Shown here: in pieces, positions 38,011 to 45,824 of the stretch
How positions within the stretch are numbered: the stretch's first letter is position 1
Layout: every line of letters starts with the position of its first letter
From: a virus
Virus record (IMG/VR): IMGVR_UViG_3300031963_008158
Coordinates: 51,662 to 115,661 of that record
DNA: 64,000 nucleotides
Direction: 5' to 3' (one strand)
Program-made: the position numbers and the translations under genes
The notes under the pieces: generated by a model
What the model was told of the DNA's origin: nothing
The model's input: only the letters and a program-made list of their open reading frames with translations
Databases searched by the model: none

Positions 38011-38475
38011 ATGAATATTTTTGTTTTAGATTTAGACCATAAGAAATGTGCCGAATATCATTTGGACAAACATTCTACCAAACTTTGTGTGGAATACGCA
38101 CAATTATTGTGTTCAGCACATTGGGTTAATGATGGTGAAGCACCATATAAATTAGCACATAAAAACCATCCATGTTCAATATGGGTAAGAGAATGTATGG
38201 AGAATTACGATTGGTTATGTGGATTAGGTATTGAATTGTGTAAAGAATACACATATAGATATGGTAAAACACATAAATCACAATCAGTTATTGAATGGTG
38301 TATTATGAATAAACCTAAGTTAAGATATAATGGTGAAATAACTAAATTTGCTTTGGCTATGCCTATCGAATGTAAGGTTGGTAATGCAGTTGAATCTTAT
38401 CGTAATTATTATATAACACATAAGAAAAGTTTTGCTAAATGGAAAAATAGAGAAGTTCCATCATGGTTTTTATAA
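38011..38475 (+). CDS. Conserved phage protein of unknown function, 154 aa
   Basis: MNIFVLDLDHKKCAEYHLDK, KLCVEYAQLLCSAHW, NHPCSIWVRECMENYDWL, and a late YRNYYITHKKSFAKWKNREVP; I recall such proteins in many phages, without a known role. Several conserved His and Cys suggest metal binding. Its 5' end is duplicated at 36846. Twelve bases after its stop the MORN array begins. Confidence 0.75.
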   Translation: MNIFVLDLDHKKCAEYHLDKHSTKLCVEYAQLLCSAHWVNDGEAPYKLAHKNHPCSIWVRECMENYDWLCGLGIELCKEYTYRYGKTHKSQSVIEWCIMNKPKLRYNGEITKFALAMPIECKVGNAVESYRNYYITHKKSFAKWKNREVPSWFL

Positions 38476-38487
38476 AATATATTACAT

Positions 38488-38883
38488 ATGAATTCAACAA
38501 ATATAACACCATATAATGAAAAAGGTGAACGACATGGTTATTGGGAAGAATATTTTTCTAATGGTCAATTAGCGTATAAAGGAAACTATGTTAATGGTAA
38601 CAGACATGGTTATTGGGAAGTATATTGGGAGAATGGTCAATTATCATATAAAGGAAACTTTGTTAATGGTAAACGAGATGGTTATTGGGAAGACTATTAT
38701 TTTAATGGTCAATTATCATATAAAGGAAACTATGTTAATGATAAGGCACATGGTTCATGGGAACAATATTGGTCTAATGGTCAATTACAGTATAAAGGAA
38801 ACTATGTTAATGGTAATGAACATGGTTATTGGGAATACTATTATTCTAATGGTAAATTAGAAGAAAAAACATATTACATATGA
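38488..38883 (+). CDS. MORN_2/YwqK-like repeat protein, 5 units
   Basis: First gene of the main array. Starts MNSTNITPYNEKGERHGYWE; each 24-residue unit reads roughly HGYWE-x-YYxNGQLxYKGNYVNG with one variable residue at the joint, resembling MORN_2 (PF07661) hairpin repeats. No signal peptide. Ends EEKTYYI at the ATGA junction; the junction sequence also precedes it, right after the gene at 38011. Confidence 0.85.
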   Translation: MNSTNITPYNEKGERHGYWEEYFSNGQLAYKGNYVNGNRHGYWEVYWENGQLSYKGNFVNGKRDGYWEDYYFNGQLSYKGNYVNDKAHGSWEQYWSNGQLQYKGNYVNGNEHGYWEYYYSNGKLEEKTYYI

Positions 38884-39203
38884 ATCCGAAAGATATAACA
38901 CCTCGTAACGAAAAAGGTGAACTACATGGTTATTGGGAAACCTATTATGATAATGGTCAATTAGCGTATAAAGGAAACTATGTTAATGGTAACAGACATG
39001 GTTATTGGGAAGTATATTGGGAGAATGGTCAATTATCATATAAAGGAAACTTTGTTAATGGTAACAGACATGGTTATTGGGAATCCTATTATTATAATGG
39101 TCAATTATCATATAAAGGAAACTATGTTAATGATAAGGCACATGGTTATTGGGAATACTATTATTATGATGGTCAATTAAAAGAAAAAAGATATTACATA
39201 TGA
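38880..39203 (+). CDS. MORN_2-like repeat protein, 4 units
   Basis: Starts MNPKDITPRNEKGELHGYWE. Units 2 and 3 (NGNRHGYWEVYWENGQLSYKG) match those of the previous gene nearly base for base. ATGA overlap at both ends. Confidence 0.85.
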   Translation: MNPKDITPRNEKGELHGYWETYYDNGQLAYKGNYVNGNRHGYWEVYWENGQLSYKGNFVNGNRHGYWESYYYNGQLSYKGNYVNDKAHGYWEYYYYDGQLKEKRYYI

Positions 39204-39523
39204 AATCAAAAGATATAACACCTCGTAACAAAAAAGGTGAACGACATGGTTATTGGGAATGGTATTATGATAATGGTCAATTATGGTATAAAGGAAACTA
39301 TGTTAATGATAAACAACATGGTTATTGGGAAGAATATCATTATAATGGTCAATTATGGCGTAAAGGAAACTATCTTAATGGTTATGAACATGGTTATTGG
39401 GAATACTATTATTATGATGGTCAATTACATTTTAAAGGAAACTATGTTAATGGTAAACAACATGGCTATTGGGAAGAATATTATCGTAATGGTGAATTAA
39501 TTTCAAAGACATATTATATATGA
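39200..39523 (+). CDS. MORN_2-like repeat protein, 4 units
   Basis: Starts MKSKDITPRNKKGERHGYWE; has the variants WRKGNYLNGYEHG and ends GELISKTYYI. ATGA-coupled on both sides. Confidence 0.85.
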   Translation: MKSKDITPRNKKGERHGYWEWYYDNGQLWYKGNYVNDKQHGYWEEYHYNGQLWRKGNYLNGYEHGYWEYYYYDGQLHFKGNYVNGKQHGYWEEYYRNGELISKTYYI

Positions 39524-39912
39524 AAAAAGATATAACACCTTATAACGAAAAAGGTGAAAAACATGGATATTGGGAAGTCTATTTTGATAATGGTCAATTA
39601 GCGTATAAAGGAAACTATGTTAATGGTGAACCACATGGATATTGGGAAGAATATTATCATAATGGTAAATTAGGTTATAAAGGAAACTATGTTAATGGTG
39701 AACCACATGGATATTGGGAAGAATATTATCATAATGGTAAATTAGATTATAAAGGAAACTATGTTAATGGTAAACGACATGGTTATTGGGAATTCTATTG
39801 GGATAATGGTAAATTATATTCTAAAGGAAACTATGTTGATGGTAGAGAACATGGTTATTGGGAATCCTATTGGAGTAGTGGTGAATTACAATCAAAAATA
39901 TATTACATATGA
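39520..39912 (+). CDS. MORN_2-like repeat protein, 5 units
   Basis: Starts MKKDITPYNEKGEKHGYWEV. Units 2 and 3 (NGEPHGYWEEYYHNGKL) are a near-exact 72-base tandem duplication; the same unit recurs at 56306. Ends SKIYYI. Confidence 0.85.
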   Translation: MKKDITPYNEKGEKHGYWEVYFDNGQLAYKGNYVNGEPHGYWEEYYHNGKLGYKGNYVNGEPHGYWEEYYHNGKLDYKGNYVNGKRHGYWEFYWDNGKLYSKGNYVDGREHGYWESYWSSGELQSKIYYI

Positions 39913-40160
39913 ATCCAAAAGATATACAACCTTGTAATGAAAAAGGTGAACCACACGGTGCATGGGAAACATATCATTCTAATGGTCAATTACAGTATAA
40001 AGGAAACTTTGTAGCGGGTAAACAACATGGTTATTCGGAAAGATATTATACTAATGGTCAATTATGTTATAAAGGAAACTATGTAGCAGGTAAACGACAT
40101 GGTTATTGGGCGTGGTATCATAATAGTGGTCAATTAGAATTAATAATATATTACATATGA
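39909..40160 (+). CDS. MORN_2-like repeat protein, 3 units
   Basis: Starts MNPKDIQPCNEKGEPHGAWE. Contains VAGKQHGYSERYYTNGQLCY and the unusual tail HNSGQLELIIYYI, both shared with the gene at 40898. Confidence 0.85.
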   Translation: MNPKDIQPCNEKGEPHGAWETYHSNGQLQYKGNFVAGKQHGYSERYYTNGQLCYKGNYVAGKRHGYWAWYHNSGQLELIIYYI

Positions 40161-40408
40161 ATTCAAAAGATATAACACCTCGTAATGATAAAGGTGAACG
40201 ACATGGTTCATGGGAACGATATCATTCTAATGGTCAATTATATTCTAAAGGAAATTATATCAATGGTAAACAACATGGTTCATGGGAATACTATTGGTAT
40301 AGTGGTAAATTAATGTCTAAAGGAAACTTTGTAGATGGTAAACCACATGGTTATTGGGAAGAATATGATTATAATGGTCAATTAAAAGAAAAAATATATT
40401 ATATATGA
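40157..40408 (+). CDS. MORN_2-like repeat protein, 3 units
   Basis: Starts MNSKDITPRNDKGERHGSWE; first two units use HGSWE instead of HGYWE. ATGA-coupled. Confidence 0.85.
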   Translation: MNSKDITPRNDKGERHGSWERYHSNGQLYSKGNYINGKQHGSWEYYWYSGKLMSKGNFVDGKPHGYWEEYDYNGQLKEKIYYI

Positions 40409-40656
40409 ATTCAAAACATATAACACCTCGTAACGAAAAAGGTGAACCACATGGTTCATGGAAAGTATATTGGTATAACGGTCAATTAATGTTTAAAGGA
40501 AACTTTGTAGCGGGCAAACAACATGGTTATTTGGAAAGATATTATACTAATGGTCAATTATGTTATAAAGGAAACTATGTAGATGGTGAACGACATGGTT
40601 CATGGGAATACTATTGGAGTAATGGTAAATTAATGTATAAAATATATTACATATGA
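40405..40656 (+). CDS. MORN_2-like repeat protein, 3 units
   Basis: Starts MNSKHITPRNEKGEPHGSWK. Shares the VAGKQHGYLERYYTNGQL unit with genes at 39909 and 40898. Ends MYKIYYI. Confidence 0.85.
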   Translation: MNSKHITPRNEKGEPHGSWKVYWYNGQLMFKGNFVAGKQHGYLERYYTNGQLCYKGNYVDGERHGSWEYYWSNGKLMYKIYYI

Positions 40657-40901
40657 AAAAAGATATAACACCTTATAATGACCAAGGTGAAGCACATGGT
40701 TATTGGGAATACTATTATTCTAATGGTCAATTAGAATATAAAGGAAACTTTGTTAATGATAAAGAACATGGTTATTGGGAATGGTATTGGTATAATGGTC
40801 AATTATGGTCTAAAAGAAACTATGTTAATGGTAAACGACATGGTTATTGGGAAGAATATTGGGATAATGGTCAATTAAAAGAAAAAACATATTACATATG
40901 A
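40653..40901 (+). CDS. MORN_2-like repeat protein, 3 units
   Basis: Starts MKKDITPYNDQGEAHGYWEY; unit 2 has KRNYVNG where KGNYVNG is usual. The start block recurs at 50116. Confidence 0.85.
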   Translation: MKKDITPYNDQGEAHGYWEYYYSNGQLEYKGNFVNDKEHGYWEWYWYNGQLWSKRNYVNGKRHGYWEEYWDNGQLKEKTYYI

Positions 40902-41149
40902 ATTCAACAAATATAACACCTTGTAACGAAAAAGGTGAACCACATGGTTATTGGGAAGAATATTTCCCTAATGGTCAATTAATGTTTAAAGGAAACTTTG
41001 TAGATGGTAAACAACATGGTTATTTGGAAAGATATTATACTAATGGTCAATTATGTTATAAAGGAAACTATGTTAATGGTGAACGACATGGTTATTGGGC
41101 ATGGTATCATAATAGTGGTCAATTAGAATTAATAATATATTTTATATGA
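40898..41149 (+). CDS. MORN_2-like repeat protein, 3 units
   Basis: Starts MNSTNITPCNEKGEPHGYWE. Tail HNSGQLELIIYFI is a copy of the gene at 39909 with Y to F. Confidence 0.85.
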   Translation: MNSTNITPCNEKGEPHGYWEEYFPNGQLMFKGNFVDGKQHGYLERYYTNGQLCYKGNYVNGERHGYWAWYHNSGQLELIIYFI

Positions 41150-41466
41150 AAAAAGATATAACACCTTATAACGAAAAAGGTGAAGAACATGGTTATTGGG
41201 AACGATATTATGATAATGGTCAATTAGCCTATAAAGGGAACTATGTTAATGGTAAACTACATGGGTATTGGGAATCCTATTATTCTAATGGTCAATTATT
41301 GTCTAAAGGAAACTATCTTAATGGTAAAAAACATGGGTATTGGGAAGCCTATTATTATAATGGTCAATTAGATTATAAAGGAAACTATGTTAATGGTAAC
41401 CCACATGGTTATTGGGAATGGTATCATGATAATGGTCAATTATATTCAAAAATATATTACATATGA
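41146..41466 (+). CDS. MORN_2-like repeat protein, 4 units
   Basis: Starts MKKDITPYNEKGEEHGYWER. Last of the first ten-gene run; after it the junction leads only to a six-residue remnant (MKSKKT then TAA at 41463-41483). Confidence 0.85.
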   Translation: MKKDITPYNEKGEEHGYWERYYDNGQLAYKGNYVNGKLHGYWESYYSNGQLLSKGNYLNGKKHGYWEAYYYNGQLDYKGNYVNGNPHGYWEWYHDNGQLYSKIYYI

Positions 41467-41489
41467 AATCAAAAAAAACATAAAAAAAA

Positions 41490-41520
41490 TTGTTTTTTTC
41501 ATTTTAATGTTTTAATTTTA
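41490..41520 (+). promoter_or_regulatory. Weak Bacteroidota-type promoter
   Basis: TTG at 41490-41492, 20-base spacer, TAATTTTA at 41513-41520, missing the final G of the box; 19-base leader to ATG 41540. Confidence 0.45.
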
Positions 41521-41539
41521 CAAAAAAAATAATAGAACT

Positions 41540-41851
41540 ATGTATTACGAGAACGAAATTTCGCTTAAAAAATTCTTATCTATCTTTAAGAAAGAAAAGA
41601 AAATTTTTGTTGGTCAAGTAGGTGTTTATCAAGACATCTTAACATTATCATCCTATAATGATGGTTTAACACCTGTTAAATTTGATGTTTACGCCAAAGT
41701 AAAAGCAATTGGTGTTTATGACAATTTAATTGAAATTGAATTAATTGATTTATATTCATTTAAGACAATGAGTGATGATTTTAAGGCGTTAATTGAAAAA
41801 AATATGCCAAAATATGTTTTATCTAAACATGTTAAATGGAATGAATATTAA
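41540..41851 (+). CDS. Hypothetical protein, 103 aa
   Basis: Beta-rich soluble protein (MYYENEISLKKFLSIFKKEK; IFVGQVGVYQDILTLSSYND; IEIELIDLYSFKTM). Not a MORN protein. Its last 11 bases overlap the next MORN gene. Confidence 0.6.
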   Translation: MYYENEISLKKFLSIFKKEKKIFVGQVGVYQDILTLSSYNDGLTPVKFDVYAKVKAIGVYDNLIEIELIDLYSFKTMSDDFKALIEKNMPKYVLSKHVKWNEY

Positions 41852-42242
41852 TTCAAAAGATATAACACCTCGTAACGAAAAAGGTGAACTACATGGTTGT
41901 TGGGAATCCTATTATTCTAATGGTCAATTACATTTTAAAGGAAACTTTGTAGATGGTAAAGCACATGGTTATTGGGAATCCTATTGGAATAATGGTCAAT
42001 TATGGTGTAAAGGAAACTATCTTAATGGTAATGAACATGGTTCATGGGAAAACTATTATTCTAATGGTCAATTATTCTCTAAAGGAAACTATATTAATGG
42101 TAACAGACATGGTTATTGGGAAGAATATCATTCTAATGGTCAATTATATTATAAAGGAAACTATATTAATGGTAAACAACATGGTTATTTTGAAAGATAT
42201 TATGATAATGGTCAATTAAAAGAAAAAATATATTATATATGA
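41841..42242 (+). CDS. MORN_2-like repeat protein, 5 units
   Basis: ATG at 41841 (MNINSKDITPRNEKGELHGC); two residues longer at the front than other copies because the usual MNSKDITP start was fused to the upstream gene's end. First unit reads HGCWE. The junction after it gives a 10-residue remnant (MNPKDITHYQ). Confidence 0.8.
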   Translation: MNINSKDITPRNEKGELHGCWESYYSNGQLHFKGNFVDGKAHGYWESYWNNGQLWCKGNYLNGNEHGSWENYYSNGQLFSKGNYINGNRHGYWEEYHSNGQLYYKGNYINGKQHGYFERYYDNGQLKEKIYYI

Positions 42243-42280
42243 ATCCGAAAGATATAACGCACTATCAATAAAAAATATAT

Positions 42281-42332
42281 TTGGTAGTTTAAAAATTAAT
42301 ACTTATCTTTGTACCATGTTTAACAATTAAAA
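42281..42332 (+). promoter_or_regulatory. Promoter-leader cassette, TTTAAC type
   Basis: TTG at 42281-42283, 20-base spacer, TATCTTTG at 42304-42311, then leader ATGTTTAACAATTAAAA. The leader itself begins with a possible four-codon frame (MFNN, TAA). Nearly identical cassettes lie at 42666 and 43423. Confidence 0.75.
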
Positions 42333-42608
42333 ATGAAAATCATGAATAAAACTAAATTCTTTGAAAAGTTTGGTGGCTTGTTAGTTGAAGCATCAACTGA
42401 TAATTACGAATATGGTAATTATCTTTTCTTACATCCTGAAGAAATTGATATTGTTAAACAATTTGACGAAAACACACATCAAATTGTTTCAGTACATGAA
42501 ACAGAAAATGAAGAAGATTTTGTTGATATGACAACACCATGTGATTTTGGAACACAACCACATAAATATGGTTATTTTGTTATCCAAAGACCTTTTATGA
42601 ACCCTTAA
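42333..42608 (+). CDS. Hypothetical protein, 91 aa
   Basis: Begins MKIMNKTKFFEKFGGLLVEA (a second ATG lies three codons in). Acidic, with a His-containing end (QPHKYGYFVIQRPF). Unknown; monocistronic between a cassette promoter and a terminator. Confidence 0.6.
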   Translation: MKIMNKTKFFEKFGGLLVEASTDNYEYGNYLFLHPEEIDIVKQFDENTHQIVSVHETENEEDFVDMTTPCDFGTQPHKYGYFVIQRPFMNP

Positions 42609-42618
42609 CTTTAGTTAT

Positions 42619-42655
42619 AAATCCCTATCATTTTTTTAAATGGTAGGGATTTTTA
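42619..42655 (+). terminator. Rho-independent terminator
   Basis: AATCCCTATCATT and AATGGTAGGGATT pair across a T/A-rich loop, followed by TTTTT. Confidence 0.75.
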
Positions 42656-42665
42656 ATAAAAATAT

Positions 42666-42727
42666 TTGGTGGTTTAAAAATTAATACTTATCTTTGTACC
42701 ATGTTTAACAATTAAAAAGGTAAAAAA
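42666..42727 (+). promoter_or_regulatory. Promoter-leader cassette, TTTAAC type
   Basis: TTG 42666-42668, TATCTTTG 42689-42696, spacer 20, leader with ATGTTTAACAATTAAAAAGG. Confidence 0.75.
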
Positions 42728-42907
42728 ATGACACTTTTAGATGCGATTAAAGAAATTGAAAAACAACATTTTGATTTTCAATTACCAATTCAAATGATTG
42801 AATTTGAAGATGGTTCAGGTTTTAAATTTAACTATCGTTTAAAAAACGATAAAGATGTTAGATTTATTAATTTAAGTTACCTTAAAACTCAAGAAGAAAA
42901 CAACTAA
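42728..42907 (+). CDS. Hypothetical small protein, 59 aa
   Basis: ATG 42728 to TAA 42907; MTLLDAIKEIEKQHFDFQLP then IEFEDGSGFKFNYRLKND. The cassette promoter upstream supports it. Unknown; the next gene starts two bases after the stop. Confidence 0.6.
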   Translation: MTLLDAIKEIEKQHFDFQLPIQMIEFEDGSGFKFNYRLKNDKDVRFINLSYLKTQEENN

Positions 42908-42909
42908 TC

Positions 42910-43413
42910 ATGAAAATAGAATTAAAAAACATTAAGTTTAGTGAAGCATTATCAGAAGAAACAAATGCTTTTGTTTGTGATGTCTATGTGAATGGTAAAA
43001 AAGTAGCATATGCAAAAAACGATGGTCATGGCGGTTCTACATTTTATCATTCATATGATGGTAAACAAAAAATAGTTAATGATGCTGAAAAATATTGTTT
43101 AAGTTTGCCATCCATTAAAAATTATGGTTTTGAGATTAAAATGGATTTGGAACTGAAAATTGATTTATTGTTTGAAGAATGGCTGAAAGAAAAAGAAAAA
43201 ACTAAATTAACCAAAAAACTACAAAAAGATTCATTAAAAGGAATCTGTGTAAAAACTGAAAATGGTTATACTTTAATCACTTGGACAGGTCATACAATAG
43301 AAACAATGCTTAATAACCCACAAGGTAAGATAGTTCTTAAAGTTAAATTAAGACAATTAATAAAAGATGGTAAAGAAATTTTAAACAAAAACATCCCAAA
43401 TGATTTTTTTTAA
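42910..43413 (+). CDS. Conserved-looking hypothetical protein, 167 aa
   Basis: MKIELKNIKFSEALSEETNA, DVYVNGKKVAYAKNDGHGGS and FEEWLKEKEKTKL; a layout I recall from Bacteroidota mobile DNA, with no known function. Cotranscribed with the small gene before it. Confidence 0.65.
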   Translation: MKIELKNIKFSEALSEETNAFVCDVYVNGKKVAYAKNDGHGGSTFYHSYDGKQKIVNDAEKYCLSLPSIKNYGFEIKMDLELKIDLLFEEWLKEKEKTKLTKKLQKDSLKGICVKTENGYTLITWTGHTIETMLNNPQGKIVLKVKLRQLIKDGKEILNKNIPNDFF

Positions 43414-43422
43414 TAAAAATAT

Positions 43423-43482
43423 TTGGTGGTTTAAAAATTAATACTTATCTTTGTACAATGTTTAACAATTAAAAAAAAAGTT
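43423..43482 (+). promoter_or_regulatory. Promoter-leader cassette, TTTAAC type
   Basis: TTG 43423-43425, TATCTTTG 43446-43453, spacer 20, leader ATGTTTAACAATTAAAA; third nearly identical copy within 1.2 kb. Confidence 0.75.
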
Positions 43483-43914
43483 ATGAATCCATTAATCCAT
43501 TCTCGTAGTTCAGTCAAGCGTTTTGGCGGTAAAGTTGAAGATTACATTCAACTACATGAATTACTTGATTCACCTAAAAGTTGTATGAATAATAATTCTG
43601 CAAGATTACTAACACACAATACTTGGTTTATTTATAATATCATACCAAAGATATTTGGTTATAATATTATAAATTCAGATGGTAAAAGTGTTGATACCGT
43701 TGATATTGCTATGTTACATGTTAGCGAGGATTTTCGTCATGTTGGTGTACCAACACCACAAGATTACTTAGAAAACTTAGTTGTTCAACCTTGGATGAAT
43801 AATGGAGTTAAACCAATCCCAAGTGTTGAAGCACAAAAAACATCGAGAGAATTGTTAAATAGATTAAGAGAAAGAGAAAAATCAGAAGAAAATTTGGAAT
43901 TTTCAGAAAATTGA
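43483..43914 (+). CDS. DUF6915-like hypothetical protein, 143 aa
   Basis: MNPLIHSRSSVKRFGGKVED, a central LLTHNTWFIYNIIPKIFGYN, NSDGKSVDTVDIAMLHVSED and VPTPQDYLENL. Resembles a small phage/prophage family (DUF6915) from memory; its role is unknown. Confidence 0.55.
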   Translation: MNPLIHSRSSVKRFGGKVEDYIQLHELLDSPKSCMNNNSARLLTHNTWFIYNIIPKIFGYNIINSDGKSVDTVDIAMLHVSEDFRHVGVPTPQDYLENLVVQPWMNNGVKPIPSVEAQKTSRELLNRLREREKSEENLEFSEN

Positions 43915-43923
43915 GTAATTTTG
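43894..43923 (+). promoter_or_regulatory. Bacteroidota-type promoter inside a gene end
   Basis: TTG 43894-43896, 19-base spacer, TAATTTTG 43916-43923, overlapping the end of the preceding gene; 21-base leader to ATG 43945. Confidence 0.6.
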
Positions 43924-43944
43924 TATTATTAAACAGATTAAAAT

Positions 43945-44205
43945 ATGACAACGGTTGGTAAATTAATTGAGTTATTATCAATATATCCAAAGGATATGGT
44001 CATTACTAACGAACAAAATGAAGATTTTGTCCATATAGTTAATGGTGCTGATAATGTTATTTTGAGTACAAGAAAACCTATTGGTTATTGTAACAGAAGT
44101 GGTGCATATGTTTATGATAGTAATGTTGATGGTTATTCAGCATATTGTCCTGAATTAGATGAAGATTTATATGATTTTGAATGGACTAAAACAAATGAAA
44201 ACTAA
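43945..44205 (+). CDS. Hypothetical acidic protein, 86 aa
   Basis: MTTVGKLIELLSIYPKDMVI, then a Tyr/Asp-rich C-terminus. Unknown. Overlaps the small membrane peptide gene by 11 bases. Confidence 0.6.
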   Translation: MTTVGKLIELLSIYPKDMVITNEQNEDFVHIVNGADNVILSTRKPIGYCNRSGAYVYDSNVDGYSAYCPELDEDLYDFEWTKTNEN

Positions 44206-44293
44206 AAAGATTGAAATAATTTTTTGTTGTTTGATTATCGGTACAATATTATCAGTAATGATATATGTTTTGTTTAATCAAATTTCAATATGA
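44195..44293 (+). CDS. Small single-helix membrane peptide, 32 aa
   Basis: Begins MKTKKIEIIFCCLIIGTILS and is one hydrophobic helix with a Lys-rich front. Overlapping start supports translation; unknown. Confidence 0.45.
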   Translation: MKTKKIEIIFCCLIIGTILSVMIYVLFNQISI

Positions 44294-44307
44294 AAAATAA
44301 TTTGTTG

Positions 44308-44335
44308 TATCTTTGTACTACAAACAAAAAGAAAA
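44308..44335 (+). promoter_or_regulatory. Promoter -7 box with AAACAAAAAG leader
   Basis: TATCTTTG at 44308-44315, then leader TACTACAAACAAAAAGAAAA. No clear TTG at -33. First of five leaders of this type, all in front of tailed MORN genes. Confidence 0.6.
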
Positions 44336-44860
44336 ATGAACACTTCAGAAATCAGAAAAGAGAATTTAATTAACCTTTATAATGAGAAAGGTAAAAGACA
44401 TGGGTATTGGGAAATCTATTATGAGAATGACCAATTAATGTCTAAAGGCAACTATGTAAATGATAAAGAACATGGTTATTGGGAATGGTATCATGATAAT
44501 GGTCAATTATTCTCTAAAGGAAACTATCTTAATGGTAAACTACATGGTTATTGGGAAGAATATTATGAGAATGGTCAATTAATGTATAAAGGAAACTATG
44601 TTAATGGTAAAAAACATGGTTATTGGGAAGAATATTGGTCTAATGGTCAATTAGATTTTAAAGGAAACTATGTTAATGGTAAACAACATGGTTATTGGGA
44701 AGACTATTATGAGAATGGTCAATTAAATTATAAAGGATATTATGACATGGGGAAACGAGTTGATTATAATCCTGATGAACCGAAGTTAATTGAATTAACT
44801 TTAAGTGATATTGCTAATAAGTTGGGAATTGATGTGGATAAGTTAAGGATAAAAGAATAA
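44336..44860 (+). CDS. Tailed MORN_2-like protein, 5 units
   Basis: A second subfamily: longer front (MNTSEIRKENLINLYNEKGK) and, instead of KIYYI, a C-terminal tail GYYDMGKRVDYNPDEPK then IELTLSDIANKLGIDVDKLR. The last ~20 residues look like a small DNA-binding helix pair (SDIANKLGI) or a docking helix. It has its own promoter and terminates with TAA rather than the ATGA junction. Confidence 0.8.
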   Translation: MNTSEIRKENLINLYNEKGKRHGYWEIYYENDQLMSKGNYVNDKEHGYWEWYHDNGQLFSKGNYLNGKLHGYWEEYYENGQLMYKGNYVNGKKHGYWEEYWSNGQLDFKGNYVNGKQHGYWEDYYENGQLNYKGYYDMGKRVDYNPDEPKLIELTLSDIANKLGIDVDKLRIKE

Positions 44861-44868
44861 AAAAATAT

Positions 44869-44919
44869 TTGGTAGAATCAAAACTTTGTTGTATCTTTGT
44901 ATTATAAACAAAAAGAGAA
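44869..44919 (+). promoter_or_regulatory. Promoter-leader cassette, AAACAAAAAG type
   Basis: TTG 44869-44871, spacer 20, TATCTTTG 44892-44899, leader TATAAACAAAAAGAGAA. Confidence 0.75.
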
Positions 44920-45372
44920 ATGGAAACTTCAGAAATCAGAAAAGAGAATTTAATTAACCTTTATAATGAGAAAGGTGAACCACATGGTTATTGGGAATAC
45001 TATTGGTCTAATGGTCAATTACAGTATAAAGGAAACTTCGTTAATGGTAGCAGACATGGTTATTGGGAATACTATCATTATAATGGTCAATTATCTTATA
45101 AAGGAAACTATGTAGATGGTAACAGACATGGCTATTGGGAATCCTATTATTCTAATGGTAAATTAGATTTTAAAGGAAACTATGTTAATGGTAAAGAACA
45201 TGGTTATTGGGAAGTCTATTATTATAATGGTAAATTAATTTATAAAGGATATTATGACATGGGGAAACGAGTTGATTACAATCCTGATGAACCAAAAGTA
45301 ATTGAATTAACTTTAAGTGATATTGCGAATAAGTTGGGAATTGATGTGGATAAGTTAAGGATAAAAGAATAA
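44920..45372 (+). CDS. Tailed MORN_2-like protein, 4 units
   Basis: Starts METSEIRKENLINLYNEKGE; tail identical to the previous gene except K to V in DEPKVIEL. Exactly one 24-residue unit shorter than its neighbour. Confidence 0.8.
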   Translation: METSEIRKENLINLYNEKGEPHGYWEYYWSNGQLQYKGNFVNGSRHGYWEYYHYNGQLSYKGNYVDGNRHGYWESYYSNGKLDFKGNYVNGKEHGYWEVYYYNGKLIYKGYYDMGKRVDYNPDEPKVIELTLSDIANKLGIDVDKLRIKE

Positions 45373-45380
45373 AAAAATAT

Positions 45381-45431
45381 TTGGTAGAATCAAAACTTTG
45401 TTGTATCTTTGTACTATAAACAAAAAGAGAA
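45381..45431 (+). promoter_or_regulatory. Promoter-leader cassette, AAACAAAAAG type
   Basis: TTG 45381-45383, spacer 20, TATCTTTG 45404-45411; near-identical to the cassette at 44869. Confidence 0.75.
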
Positions 45432-45740
45432 ATGAACACTTCAGAAATCAGAAAAGAGAATTTAATTAACCTTTATAATGAGAAAGGTGAAAAACATGGT
45501 TATTGGGAACGATATTGTGATAATGGTCAATTATGGTATAAAGGAAACTATGTTAATGGTAACCCACATGGTTATTGGGAATACTATTATTCTAATGGTA
45601 AATTATATTTTAAAGGATATTATGACATGGGGAAACGAGTTGATTACAATCCTGATGAACCAAAAGTAATTGAATTAACTTTAAGTGATATTGCGAATAA
45701 GTTAGGTGTTGATGTGGATAAGTTAAGGATAAAAGAATAA
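45432..45740 (+). CDS. Tailed MORN_2-like protein, 2 units
   Basis: Same front and tail as the two preceding genes but only two units, i.e. two units fewer than the gene at 44920; one of the unit joints (KGNYVNGNPHGYWEYYY) matches the gene at 51113. Confidence 0.8.
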   Translation: MNTSEIRKENLINLYNEKGEKHGYWERYCDNGQLWYKGNYVNGNPHGYWEYYYSNGKLYFKGYYDMGKRVDYNPDEPKVIELTLSDIANKLGVDVDKLRIKE

Positions 45741-45758
45741 AAAAAAGTAAAAAAAAAT

Positions 45759-45789
45759 TTGGAAAATAATAAAAAAGGTAGTAACTTTG
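45759..45789 (+). promoter_or_regulatory. Bacteroidota-type promoter
   Basis: TTG 45759-45761, spacer 20, TAACTTTG 45782-45789; 35-base leader containing GTAGTTTAAC to ATG 45825. Confidence 0.7.
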
Positions 45790-45824
45790 TAATGTAGTTT
45801 AACAATAATAAAAAGTAAGTAAAA

